A DNA stretch of 37,934 nucleotides from Dehalococcoidales bacterium (lineage in GTDB: Bacteria; Chloroflexota; Dehalococcoidia; Dehalococcoidales; RBG-16-60-22), in assembly GCA_016930185.1 (NCBI GenBank), contig JAFGHK010000098.1, forward strand, positions 1 to 37,934, given 5' to 3'. Each line of letters begins with the position of its first letter. The first letter of the stretch is position 1. Shown piece by piece: positions 1 through 8,814 of the stretch. The position numbers were made by a program, and so were the translations under genes. The notes beneath the pieces are model-generated. The model made no database searches. It was not told the origin of the DNA and saw only the letters and a list, made by a program, of their open reading frames with translations.

Positions 1-381
1 ACGGAGAAGGTCAAGCTGGAGGACGCCGACATCATCGTTTCCGGGGGGCGGGGACTGGGTAAACCCGAGAATTTCAAGCTCCTCCAGGAGCTGGCTGATG
101 TCTTGGGTGCGGCTCTAGGGTCAAGTCGGGCGGCGGTGGACGAGGGGTGGATTCCCTACAGCCACCAGGTCGGTCAGACCGGCAAGACCGTCTGCCCCAA
201 GCTTTATGTCGCCTGCGGCATCTCCGGCGCTATCCAGCACCTCGCCGGCATGCAGACCTCCGACTGCATTGTTGCCATCAATGATAACCCGGACGCCCCT
301 ATCTTCCAGGTCGCCCACTACGGCATCGTCGGCGACTTATTTCAAGTAGTCCCCCTGATTATTAAAAAGCTCAAGGGATAA
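1..381 (+). CDS. etfA: Electron transfer flavoprotein alpha subunit, C-terminal part (5' end outside window)
   Basis: Frame 1 is open from base 1; translation contains [71 protein letters not shown], the typical EtfA FAD-binding region. Confidence 0.95.
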   Translation, partial: TEKVKLEDADIIVSGGRGLGKPENFKLLQELADVLGAALGSSRAAVDEGWIPYSHQVGQTGKTVCPKLYVACGISGAIQHLAGMQTSDCIVAINDNPDAPIFQVAHYGIVGDLFQVVPLIIKKLKG

Positions 382-394
382 AATCTCCCCCCTT

Positions 395-424
395 TTGCCC
401 CTTCACTCTCAAACGTGTTATAAT
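395..424 (+). promoter_or_regulatory. Predicted sigma70-type promoter for the downstream FKBP gene
   Basis: TTGCCC (395-400), 18 nt spacer, perfect TATAAT (419-424) in the etfA/FKBP intergenic region. Confidence 0.4.
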
Positions 425-585
425 ACAGAAAACTGGATAAAAACTGTTCTCGTTTCACCTCTTGGTCAAATCTGCTTCTGGCCAATCTTGCGTAAAAAAT
501 CCCCGAGATTTCTCCCCGTTTTAAGCTAGGGTTAGTTTTTATCTTTTACAGCCCATTTCCCGGTTGAAAGAGAAAGGAGAATATC

Positions 586-1014
586 ATGGCTAAAGTAAAA
601 AACGGCGACTCCGTGAAAGTCAATTACACCGGCAAGCTTGAGGACGGCACGGTGTTCGATACTTCGGATAATAAAGAACCGCTGGAATTCAAGGTCGGCG
701 AAGGTAAATTAATCAAGGGCTTCGAGGCAGCCGTCGTCGGCATGGAGCCCGGCGAAGAGAAGACCGTTCAGATACCCGCGAATGAAGCCTACGGCCCGCA
801 CCATCCGGAAATGATAATGGTAATCGACCGCAAGGAAGTCCCCGATACCATTACTCCCAAGGTCGACCAGATGCTTCAGGTGCGCCAGAAGGACGGCACC
901 TCTTTCGCCGTTAAAGTCACCGATGTATCGGAAAAAAGCCTTACACTGGACGCCAATCACCCGCTGGCGGGTAAAGACCTCACCTTCGATATCAAGCTCG
1001 CCGAGATTGCCTGA
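586..1014 (+). CDS. FKBP-type peptidyl-prolyl cis-trans isomerase (SlyD-like)
   Basis: NYTGKLEDGTVFDTS...LIKGFEAAVVGMEPGEEKTVQIPANEAYGPHHPEMI; RBS AAAGGAG upstream of ATG. Confidence 0.93.
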   Translation: MAKVKNGDSVKVNYTGKLEDGTVFDTSDNKEPLEFKVGEGKLIKGFEAAVVGMEPGEEKTVQIPANEAYGPHHPEMIMVIDRKEVPDTITPKVDQMLQVRQKDGTSFAVKVTDVSEKSLTLDANHPLAGKDLTFDIKLAEIA

Positions 1015-1097
1015 TTCGGAGACGCGCCCGGTCACCTTACTTTCTTGATGGAATCGCCTGATTTCCCATATAATATTTAGCTGGGAGGTGAGGCGGG

Positions 1098-1607
1098 ATG
1101 GATATGAATGTATCCCAGTTGCTACGCGACCCCATCGGGTCGACCCGCGACTTCAAGATAGATACGCTAATCGATATCACGAGCGACGGGAAAAGCCACA
1201 AAATCCAGGGCGAGTGCCATATGCTGCGCACGCAGCGCAGTATCCTTGTCAAATGCCTGCTGAACACGGAAATCGAACTCTCCTGCAACCGCTGTCTTGG
1301 CAAATTTCTCCAGCCTCTGAAAATCAAGTTCGAAGAGGAATTTTTCCCCACCATGGACGCATTAAGCGGCGCACCGGTATCCCTGCCGGAAGACTCCGGC
1401 GCCTTCACCATTGATGAGCAGCATACCCTCGACCTTACCGAGGCCGTACGCCAGTACGCACTGCTTGCCATCCCGATGAAGGCCCTCTGCAAAAAGGACT
1501 GCGCCGGCCTGTGCCCTACCTGCGGCAAAAACCTCAATGAAGGCGACTGTGATTGCCCGAAGCAAAAAACCGACCCCCGCTGGTCAAAGCTGGCGGAACT
1601 GGATTAA
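1098..1607 (+). CDS. DUF177 / YceD family protein
   Basis: CNRCLGKFLQPLKIKFEEEFFP and C-terminal CKKDCAGLCPTCGKNLNEGDCDC; located directly upstream of rpmF as is typical for the family. Confidence 0.9.
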   Translation: MDMNVSQLLRDPIGSTRDFKIDTLIDITSDGKSHKIQGECHMLRTQRSILVKCLLNTEIELSCNRCLGKFLQPLKIKFEEEFFPTMDALSGAPVSLPEDSGAFTIDEQHTLDLTEAVRQYALLAIPMKALCKKDCAGLCPTCGKNLNEGDCDCPKQKTDPRWSKLAELD

Positions 1608-1644
1608 TCTCTGGTAAAATAAGAGCAAAAGAACGGAGTTAGAT

Positions 1645-1857
1645 ATGGGAGCACAACCTAAACGAAAGAAAAGCAAGTCACGCGCCATGCAAAGGCTAAG
1701 TCATGCCGCTGTAAAGCCGCCGGCGCTGGTGGAATGTCCGCAGTGCCACGCCATGATACGGCCCCACCACGCCTGCCCTACCTGCGGTAACTATAACGGG
1801 CTGCCTATTATAGAGATAAAAGAAAAAAAGAAGAAACCGGAAGCCCCCGCCTCATAA
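1645..1857 (+). CDS. rpmF: 50S ribosomal protein L32
   Basis: MGAQPKRKKSKSRAMQRLSH... with CPQC/CPTCGNYNG zinc site. Confidence 0.95.
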   Translation: MGAQPKRKKSKSRAMQRLSHAAVKPPALVECPQCHAMIRPHHACPTCGNYNGLPIIEIKEKKKKPEAPAS

Positions 1858-1952
1858 ACATTCCGGAAAACGGGCGCCCTCCAGCATTATTTCCTTATAC
1901 ACAGGCATAAAGAAGGCGCCTTTTCACTTTGGAAAGGATAAAACAAAACCAG

Positions 1953-2876
1953 ATGACGCCAACAGCCTGGGTCTTTCCGGGTCAGGGCTCGCAGTCCGTG
2001 GGCATGTGCCGCGACCTCTACGACAACGTAAAATCGGCCAGAGATGCCTTTGAAACAGCGGATAAAGCCCTGGGGTTCACCATCTCCAGATTATGTTTTG
2101 AAGGCCCGGAGGATGAACTCCGCCAGACCATCAACGCCCAGCCGGCCCTGGTGGTTGCAGAATATGCCTGCCTGGAGGCCGCCAGGGAAATCATCGGGAA
2201 CAAACTGGCCTCACCGTCATTTTTAGCCGGACACAGCCTTGGAGAATATACGGCGCTGGCGGTAGCCGGGGTGCTCGATTTTAGAACCGCTGTCCGTTTA
2301 GCCCGCGAGCGAGGTCGGCTTATGCATGAAGCCGGACAGAAACGGGCGGGGTCAATGTCCGCCGTCATCGGTCTGGATGAAGCTAAACTTACCGAAATCT
2401 GCCGTAAAACCGACGTTATTATGGCCAACGTCAACTGCCCGGGTCAAATTGTCATCAGCGGCGCCGCCAAAAATATAGCCATAGCCAATGAAATGGCTAC
2501 CGCCGCCGGGGCTAAACGCGCCATCACCCTCCAGGTCAGCGGCGCTTTTCATTCCCCGCTGATGCAGCCGGCGGTTGATAATATGGTAAAATACCTGGAT
2601 GCCACCACCTTTAAAACCCCGGAAATCCCGGTAATCGGCAACGTCACCGCTTTGCCCCTCGCCACCCCGGAAGCGGTGAAAGACGAGCTTAAAAGGCAGT
2701 TGTTAAGCCCCGTGCTGTGGCAGCGCGGAGTCGAATACATGATAAAGCAGGGCGTGACCACGTTTATCGAAATCGGGCCGGGCAAAGTGCTGACCGGCCT
2801 TATTAAACGCATAAATAACGAGGTTGCCACACAAAACATCGGCGATTTATCAGCCATAAAAAGTCTGTCATCCTGA
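1953..2876 (+). CDS. fabD: Malonyl-CoA:ACP transacylase (ATG at 1953 preferred over the TTG at 1929 in the ORF track)
   Basis: WVFPGQGSQSVGM, GHSLGEYTALAVAG (nucleophile elbow), VSGAFHSPLMQPA. Confidence 0.95.
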   Translation: MTPTAWVFPGQGSQSVGMCRDLYDNVKSARDAFETADKALGFTISRLCFEGPEDELRQTINAQPALVVAEYACLEAAREIIGNKLASPSFLAGHSLGEYTALAVAGVLDFRTAVRLARERGRLMHEAGQKRAGSMSAVIGLDEAKLTEICRKTDVIMANVNCPGQIVISGAAKNIAIANEMATAAGAKRAITLQVSGAFHSPLMQPAVDNMVKYLDATTFKTPEIPVIGNVTALPLATPEAVKDELKRQLLSPVLWQRGVEYMIKQGVTTFIEIGPGKVLTGLIKRINNEVATQNIGDLSAIKSLSS

Positions 2877-2965
2877 CCCTTGAGCAAAGCGAAGGGGAAG
2901 GATATCGGGGCGGCAGGGGTTCGTATTACCCCACCCCGGAATTCTTCGCTTCACTCAGAATGACA
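2866..2965. repeat. Imperfect ~100 bp inverted-repeat element (MITE/REP-like) overlapping the fabD 3' end
   Basis: Left arm TGTCATCCTGA...AAGCGAAG...CGGGG; reverse complement of right arm TGTCATTCTGAGTGAAGCGAAGAATTCCGGGG; centre GGGGTTCGTATTACCCC. Confidence 0.65.
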
Positions 2966-2990
2966 GGAAAAGAAATATAGGGGGTATGAT

Positions 2991-3740
2991 ATGGACCTCT
3001 CGAATAAAGTTGCCGTTGTAACCGGCAGTGCGCGGGGAATAGGACGGGCGATATCCCTGAAGCTGGCGGGTGCCGGCGCGGATATCGTGGTTAACGATAT
3101 ACCGTCGGCCGCCGAAGCGCTGGAAAGCACCGCCAATGAAATCAGGGCGTTGAAGCGGAAAGCCCTGGCGGTCACCGCTGACGTCAGCTCATCCCCGGAT
3201 GTCGCCCGACTTATCGACATCGCCGCCAAGAAAATGGGCAGCGTCGATATCCTGGTCAATAACGCCGGCGTCACCCGCGACCAGATTGTAATGCGCATGA
3301 CCGACGAGGACTGGGATACCGTCCTTAATATCGACCTCAAGAGCGCTTTTCTCTGTGCGCGCGCCGCCCTGCGGCACATGATAAAGCGGCGCTGGGGAAG
3401 AATCGTCAGCATCGCCAGCGTAGTGGGCATGATGGGCAATGCAGGGCAGGCCAATTACGCCGCGGCCAAGGCGGGAATTATGGGCCTGACCAGGTCCATC
3501 GCCAAAGAGGTGGGGTCGCGGGGCATCACCGCCAACGCCATTGCCCCCGGCTTTATCGAGACCAAGATGACGGAACAGCTTGATGAAAAACACCGCCAGA
3601 TATTGATGCAGCGTATCCCCCTGGGCAGTATCGGCACTCCGGAAGACGTGGCCGAGGCAGTGGCCTTCCTGGCCTCCGAAGAGGCAAAGTATATCACCGG
3701 TCAGGTGCTGGGGGTTGACGGGGGGATGAGTTTAGGCTAA
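2991..3740 (+). CDS. fabG: 3-oxoacyl-ACP reductase, SDR family
   Basis: VTGSARGIGRAI, NNAGVTRD, YAAAKAGIMGLTRSIAKE, C-terminal ITGQVLGVDGGMSLG. Confidence 0.94.
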   Translation: MDLSNKVAVVTGSARGIGRAISLKLAGAGADIVVNDIPSAAEALESTANEIRALKRKALAVTADVSSSPDVARLIDIAAKKMGSVDILVNNAGVTRDQIVMRMTDEDWDTVLNIDLKSAFLCARAALRHMIKRRWGRIVSIASVVGMMGNAGQANYAAAKAGIMGLTRSIAKEVGSRGITANAIAPGFIETKMTEQLDEKHRQILMQRIPLGSIGTPEDVAEAVAFLASEEAKYITGQVLGVDGGMSLG

Positions 3741-3743
3741 TTA

Positions 3744-3777
3744 CGGGAAAATATCCTTAAGTTATTTCCCGCTTTTT
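3744..3777 (+). terminator. Rho-independent terminator after fabG
   Basis: CGGGAAA (3744-3750) / TTTCCCG (3765-3771) stem followed by CTTTTT; overlaps the 3' end of the convergent PRT gene. Confidence 0.6.
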
Positions 3778-4473
3778 CTCCGGTAATTTAATGTTGCCGC
3801 CGCGGCGCCTCATGCGCCATTCCTTGAGACAGGTAAGTACCTCGCTGTCGGTGATATCGTACCAGTAACGGTAGTAGTCGGCTATATAAAAAACGGGCCC
3901 GCTGGCGACCACGCAGGTGACTACTCTATCGGCGACCTTACGGACTTCCTCGATTATGTGTTCCGGCCCCACCGGCACGGCGGCGATGATTGTCTCCGGT
4001 CGGCGTCGGCGCAACGATTCTACGGCCGCCCTCATGGTATAGCCGGAAGCCAGGCCGTCATCCACGATTACCACCGTCCTGCCGGCGATGGAAAGCGGCG
4101 GGCGGTCTTTATGATAGAGCAGGCTCCGCTGCTTGATATTCACCCGCACCTGGCTTACCTGGTAGTTGATTTGCTGCCGGGTCAGGCCAGTCTTCTTGAC
4201 CAGTTCTTCGTTCAGAATCAGCGTGCCGTCGTCGGTGACGGAGCCGAACCCGCCTTCAGGGCTAAGGGGGAGGGGGATTTTCCTCGAGATTACGATATCG
4301 AAGTCGGCACCGACAGCCAGGGCGACCCCCAACGCCACGGCGACACCTCCGTTGGGAATCCCCAGCACGACCACGGACTTGCCGGCGTATTCCTTGAGTT
4401 TTTCCGCGAGCTGGCGCCCGGCGTCGTAGCGGTTTTCAAAAACAGGCTCGATATTGGAGTGGCGCACGGGCAC
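3757..4473 (-). CDS. Predicted phosphoribosyltransferase (COG1926-like)
   Basis: GIPNGGVAVA, PRPP-loop VVIVDDGLASGYTMRAAVESLRRRRPETIIAAVPVGP. Confidence 0.85.
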   Translation of the reverse strand: MPVRHSNIEPVFENRYDAGRQLAEKLKEYAGKSVVVLGIPNGGVAVALGVALAVGADFDIVISRKIPLPLSPEGGFGSVTDDGTLILNEELVKKTGLTRQQINYQVSQVRVNIKQRSLLYHKDRPPLSIAGRTVVIVDDGLASGYTMRAAVESLRRRRPETIIAAVPVGPEHIIEEVRKVADRVVTCVVASGPVFYIADYYRYWYDITDSEVLTCLKEWRMRRRGGNIKLPEKKREIT

Positions 4474-4493
4474 AGCCCCCTTCTATTTTTTTA

Positions 4494-6194
4494 TTAAATC
4501 AGCTTGAATTCGTTTACATCCACCAGGCCGAGGTCGGTCAGCCGCAGTTCTGGAATCACCGGCAGCGCCAGGAAAGAGAGCGTGGCGAAGGGCGCGGGTA
4601 GTCTGCACCCCAGTTCGCGGGCTATATCCTGCATTTTGTCCAGTCCAGCGACCGCCTTTTCCAGGGGCTCCTCGGATAGAAGTCCGGCGATGGGTGTGGC
4701 CAGGCTGCCCAGGACTTTGCCCCCCGCAGCCACCGCGATGCCCCCGTGTATGCGCTCCATCTCGTTAACGACGGCGTAAATATCCTCGTCGCTGGCGCCC
4801 ACGGCAACGATATTGTGCGAATCGTGGGCGGTTGATGACGCTAAAGCACCCTTTTTAAGACCGAAGCCGGTCACCAGCCCAAGTCCGATATTGCCGGTAG
4901 CCTTATGCCTCTCCACCACCGCCGCCTTCAAAATGTCGCGGCCGGTGTCCGGCTGGATAAACCCATCTTTTGCAATGACTTTCACCGACTTCTTGCGGGT
5001 GACTATCTGGCCGGGAATAATCTCGATAGCGAAAGCCTGCTCGCCTTTAGCCTTGAGTTTCAGGTCATTCACTGTAAACGGCTTAATATTAACCGTCCGA
5101 TTAAGCTGGTTAGCGGGGGCTTTGGGGAGGCTGAACAGGGGACTGCCGTTTTCAGCCACTTTTTTCCCGCGGTAATAGACGTCTTTCACTTCAAATGTTT
5201 TTAAATTATCCAGGATAATAAAATTGGCGTGGTAGCCGGGGGCCACCGCGCCCAGTCCGTCCAGCCGGAAATAGGTAGCCGTGTTGATGGTAGCCAGCTG
5301 GATGGCCCGCACGGGGTCGAGGCCGAGTCGAATCGCCTTGCGCACCACGGCGTCGATATCGCCGTCATGCAGGATGTCCTCGGCATGGCGGTCGTCCACC
5401 ACGAACACACAGCGCGGATAGGTCTTGTCCGTCACCAGGGGCAATAGCGCCTCCAGGTTCTTTTCCGAGGAGCCTTCACGAATCATCAGGTACATACCGC
5501 GCCGCAGCTTTTCCTCCCCCTCGTCCAGGGCCACCGACTCGTGGTCGGAGTGCATACCCGCGGCAATATAGGCATTGAGGTCTTTGCCCCGTACGCCCGG
5601 GGCATGGCCGTCGATTATCTTGCCCCTGGCCGACTCTATTTTGGCCAGCATGGTGTCATCGCCGAAGAGCACGCCGGGGTAGTTCATGACCTCGCCCAGC
5701 CCGATGCATTCCTTGAACTTAAGAATTTTCTTAATATCCTCCGGTGTAATGTTCGCCCCGGAGGTCTCCAGGTGCGTGGCCGGCACGCAGGACGGGGCCA
5801 TCAGGAACAAATCGAAAGGTAAAAGACGGGCATAGTCGAGGACATATTTAATACCCTCGATACCGCAGACGTTGGTAATCTCATGAAGGTCGGTCACGAT
5901 GGCCGACGTGCCGTGGGGCACCACCGCACGGGCATACTGCCCGACATCCAGCATGGAGCTTTCCAGGTGGACGTGCCCGTTAATCAGACCGGGGGCAAGG
6001 TATTTACCTTTCAAATCGATGATTTCCTTCGCCTGCTTGTAGTCGCCGACGCCGGCCACTAGGCCATCATAAACGGCGACATTAGCGGTCTCGACCTCCC
6101 CGTTGCAGGTATTGACCACCTTGGCATTGGCCAGAATCAGGTCGGCGGGAGATTCGCCTTTAGCCACGGAGATTAATCGTTTTAAATTATCCAA
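4494..6194 (-). CDS. ade: Adenine deaminase
   Basis: KYLAPGLINGHVHLESSML, VTDLHEITNVCG, IDGHAPGVRGKDLNAYIAAGMHSDHESV, VVDDRHAEDILHDGDID. Confidence 0.94.
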   Translation of the reverse strand: MDNLKRLISVAKGESPADLILANAKVVNTCNGEVETANVAVYDGLVAGVGDYKQAKEIIDLKGKYLAPGLINGHVHLESSMLDVGQYARAVVPHGTSAIVTDLHEITNVCGIEGIKYVLDYARLLPFDLFLMAPSCVPATHLETSGANITPEDIKKILKFKECIGLGEVMNYPGVLFGDDTMLAKIESARGKIIDGHAPGVRGKDLNAYIAAGMHSDHESVALDEGEEKLRRGMYLMIREGSSEKNLEALLPLVTDKTYPRCVFVVDDRHAEDILHDGDIDAVVRKAIRLGLDPVRAIQLATINTATYFRLDGLGAVAPGYHANFIILDNLKTFEVKDVYYRGKKVAENGSPLFSLPKAPANQLNRTVNIKPFTVNDLKLKAKGEQAFAIEIIPGQIVTRKKSVKVIAKDGFIQPDTGRDILKAAVVERHKATGNIGLGLVTGFGLKKGALASSTAHDSHNIVAVGASDEDIYAVVNEMERIHGGIAVAAGGKVLGSLATPIAGLLSEEPLEKAVAGLDKMQDIARELGCRLPAPFATLSFLALPVIPELRLTDLGLVDVNEFKLI

Positions 6195-6196
6195 AT

Positions 6197-6724
6197 CTAT
6201 TCCTCCAGCACACAGATATCGGGCAGGTTGCGGTACTTCTGGTCGCAGTCCAGCCCGTAGCCCACCAGGAATTTATCCGGCACCGTAAGCCCGAGGTAGT
6301 CGATTTTCAGTGGTATGCGTCGACGTGATGGTTTGTCCGTCAAAGCACACAGTTTCAATGACGCCGGTTTTTTCTTTTTCAGGTAGTCGAGGAGAGAAGC
6401 CAGCGAGGTGCCCGTATCTATAATGTCTTCCACCACCAGCACGTGCCTGTCCTTAATATCCATCTCCAGCCCCTGTACCATTTTTACATTGCCGGAGGTC
6501 TCCCGCCCGCTGCTATAGCTGGATAATCGTACGAACTCAATTTCCAGGGGGAAATCAAGCCGGCGGACGAGGTCGGACATAAACACGAAGACCCCCTTAA
6601 GGATACCGAGCAGGAGGGGGTTTTTATCATGATAGTCGCGCGTAATATCGGCAGCCAGCTTATCAACAGTGGATTTTAACTCCGCCCGTGATACCAGCAC
6701 CTTTAGCCCGGCTTGAGAACTCAT
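6197..6724 (-). CDS. hpt: Hypoxanthine phosphoribosyltransferase
   Basis: LLGILKGVFVFMSDLVRRL, VLVVEDIIDTGTSLASLLDYLKKKKPASLKLCAL, VGYGLDCDQKYRNLPDICVLE. Confidence 0.95.
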   Translation of the reverse strand: MSSQAGLKVLVSRAELKSTVDKLAADITRDYHDKNPLLLGILKGVFVFMSDLVRRLDFPLEIEFVRLSSYSSGRETSGNVKMVQGLEMDIKDRHVLVVEDIIDTGTSLASLLDYLKKKKPASLKLCALTDKPSRRRIPLKIDYLGLTVPDKFLVGYGLDCDQKYRNLPDICVLEE

Positions 6725-6814
6725 CTACATTAAAATTATAGACTTAACGGCGAAGCATGTTCAAGCCGACTGCATAAGTCCGGTCATAAAAAATAGCTTT
6801 TTAATACATTCAGG

Positions 6815-7834
6815 TCAGGGATTCTGCATTGGCTTTGGCTTCCTCTTTTTCGCCCATTTTTCATAGCGCCGCCAGACGCGGAACCAGACACGCGAGATAG
6901 AGTCTATAGCGTCGGCAAGGGCGGCGGTGCTTACCTCGTGTAGCGAGAAATCCGGGGCCAGGGTTTTCCAGTTTTGAGTGGTCACGTTATCAGGGCCGTA
7001 CCCCGGAGGGAAGAAACGGTAAGAAATAAGATACGAATTATGGCAAATGGCATTCATAAAATCCCAGACGTTTTTATTACCTGTGCCGAAGGAATGCTTG
7101 TATTTTCTGGTGTCTAGCTCATCGGCAACAGCTTTAAGGAACGAATTCTTATAAGACTCATCATCGGTCAAATCTTTGGCAGGCTTAGGGTAGCCTTTAG
7201 TATCATACAGAAAGCGGGTCTCTTGCTCATTGAGGCGATAGTATTTTCTTATTTCATCGTCCCAGACTTTTTCCAGCTTGCCGTGGATATCTTTCCCATC
7301 AGAAAACGGGCGGGCATCGCAGTGGACGGGAACATGGGCATCGGCGACATAGTGACTCAACATGAATAACCACAATGCTACCTGGTTATCTGTCGGCGAT
7401 ACCGGCGAGCCCTTTTCCTCATTTTCCTGTACCTTTAGCTGGTCAATCACCGCTTCGGCTAGTGACTCACAACGGTCGGGAAGGTTATCATTCGGGTCGG
7501 TTACCCTGAAAGCCTGCCCTCTGACCGGAGAATCCTTGCCATACTTGAAGATAAGGTATTCTTTCGGTAACTTTTTTCTTTCTCCCGGAAGAATGGAATC
7601 TTTTTTCGGCGGGACTTTATCGTCCGGGGCCAATTTAAGCACATGCTTATCGGCCATGTCCCTGATTAGACTATCGGGGAACCAAGCCCCCTGCGTAACC
7701 TTATCCTTGTGTTCCATGAACCATTTTTTCAGGCTCACGGCGTGCTTCTGGTCGTTCTTGCCAAGGTCCTGCTTTTTGTCATCCAGCCTTTTTATAGCCA
7801 TGAAGGCCAGCCAGGCGTGAGAGAATTTTTTCAT
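6815..7834 (-). CDS. S1/P1 nuclease / zinc-dependent phospholipase C-like protein
   Basis: SHAWLAFMAIKRL N-terminus, GAWFPDSLI, and WLFMLSHYVADAHVPVHCD (HxxxDxHxPxH-like metal site). ATG at 7834 preceded by GGAGGTGGG; the ORF-track start at 7966 would read through a terminator hairpin. Confidence 0.55.
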   Translation of the reverse strand: MKKFSHAWLAFMAIKRLDDKKQDLGKNDQKHAVSLKKWFMEHKDKVTQGAWFPDSLIRDMADKHVLKLAPDDKVPPKKDSILPGERKKLPKEYLIFKYGKDSPVRGQAFRVTDPNDNLPDRCESLAEAVIDQLKVQENEEKGSPVSPTDNQVALWLFMLSHYVADAHVPVHCDARPFSDGKDIHGKLEKVWDDEIRKYYRLNEQETRFLYDTKGYPKPAKDLTDDESYKNSFLKAVADELDTRKYKHSFGTGNKNVWDFMNAICHNSYLISYRFFPPGYGPDNVTTQNWKTLAPDFSLHEVSTAALADAIDSISRVWFRVWRRYEKWAKKRKPKPMQNP

Positions 7835-7944
7835 CGTTCCCACCTCCTCAAGTACTGCGGCAAAAAGTTTATATCTATTACGGTTATTTGTCAATGACAG
7901 TTGAGGACAATTGAGCACCTTTTTAGCTTTTACTGCCTCCACTA

Positions 7945-7977
7945 CATAAAAAGAAAGAGGGGGCATTCACCCCCTCT
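7945..7977 (-). terminator. Rho-independent terminator (minus strand) downstream of the rubredoxin-like remnant
   Basis: Minus strand AGAGGGGG-TGAATG-CCCCCTCT followed by TTCTTTTT; perfect 8 bp stem. Confidence 0.8.
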
Positions 7978-7998
7978 CAAAAATTACGATAAGTAGGT

Positions 7999-8127
7999 CT
8001 ACTCTATTTTCTTGAACTTGCCGCGCGGGGCACCGCAGATGGGACAGCGCTCCGGGGCCTCGCCCCCCGCCGTGTTGCCTATGTAAGTGATAAAAGTAAC
8101 GTTTTGGGGGAATATCGTTAATCCCAT
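7999..8127 (-). pseudogene. Rubredoxin/rubrerythrin C-terminal-like remnant (42 codons)
   Basis: Minus-strand reading MGLTIFPQNVTFITYIGNTAGGEAPERCPICGAPRGKFKKIE*; second CxxCG knuckle of a rubredoxin-like domain present, first CxxC absent; no clear RBS. Confidence 0.5.
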
Positions 8128-8173
8128 GAAGCTGGATATTTTTTCTAGATAATGTTACCCAAAAACAGAAAAA

Positions 8174-8788
8174 TTAAAAGATATCATCCGGCATTTCATC
8201 AGGTATAAAGGGCATTGCTTCCACTAAAGGCGAAATTGGGTTTTTATAATCTCGTTTGAAAATCAAATACCAGAATAATGCAATTTCATCACCATAAACA
8301 ACAGAGTCTTTATACAGACAGGTATCAAAACCCCCCAATATGAAGCCGCAACTTTCATATAGTCGGCATGCCCCCACGTTAGTATCCTGTGTCTCGACCA
8401 TTACCCCTGGAAAGCCACGGTACTTAGCCCAGGTTATCGCGCGGTCCATCAATTCCCCGCCTATACCCTGCCTTCTGTGTTTTTTATCAACCCTTATATC
8501 TTCAACTAAACAAAATTTATTCCAGTTTTCACGCAGAATTACCTGTCCGGTTATCTTCCCGTCAAAATAAGCAAGATAGGCTGTTTTACTAGAGTAATTA
8601 ATATAGTCAGTATAATCACGTTTTTCAGGTTCATAACGTTTCTTATACACGGGCACATCAACTACCGTATAGCTCAAACTCCCGTCCTCATAACTAGGGA
8701 CGATTTTGGAATTAATCACAAACTCACTATCACATTTGTCCAGGTCTGTAATATTTTTATTATCAAGTTTCACAACAAGGATTCCCAT
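8174..8788 (-). CDS. GNAT family N-acetyltransferase
   Basis: VEDIRVDKKHRRQGIGGELMDRAITWAKYRGFPGVMVETQDTNVGACRLYESCGFILGG (acetyl-CoA motif); ATG 8788 with AGGAG upstream. Confidence 0.85.
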   Translation of the reverse strand: MGILVVKLDNKNITDLDKCDSEFVINSKIVPSYEDGSLSYTVVDVPVYKKRYEPEKRDYTDYINYSSKTAYLAYFDGKITGQVILRENWNKFCLVEDIRVDKKHRRQGIGGELMDRAITWAKYRGFPGVMVETQDTNVGACRLYESCGFILGGFDTCLYKDSVVYGDEIALFWYLIFKRDYKNPISPLVEAMPFIPDEMPDDIF

Positions 8789-8814
8789 AATAGCTCTCCT
8801 TGCGACAAGATAAG

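Noticed and set aside
1873-1924. GGCGCC...GGCGCCTTTT between rpmF and fabD considered as terminator
   Set aside because: The GGCGCC units are self-palindromic and far apart; stem too short for confidence
3958-4497. 179-aa plus-strand ORF over the phosphoribosyltransferase gene
   Set aside because: Antisense shadow of a recognised family, no RBS or motif
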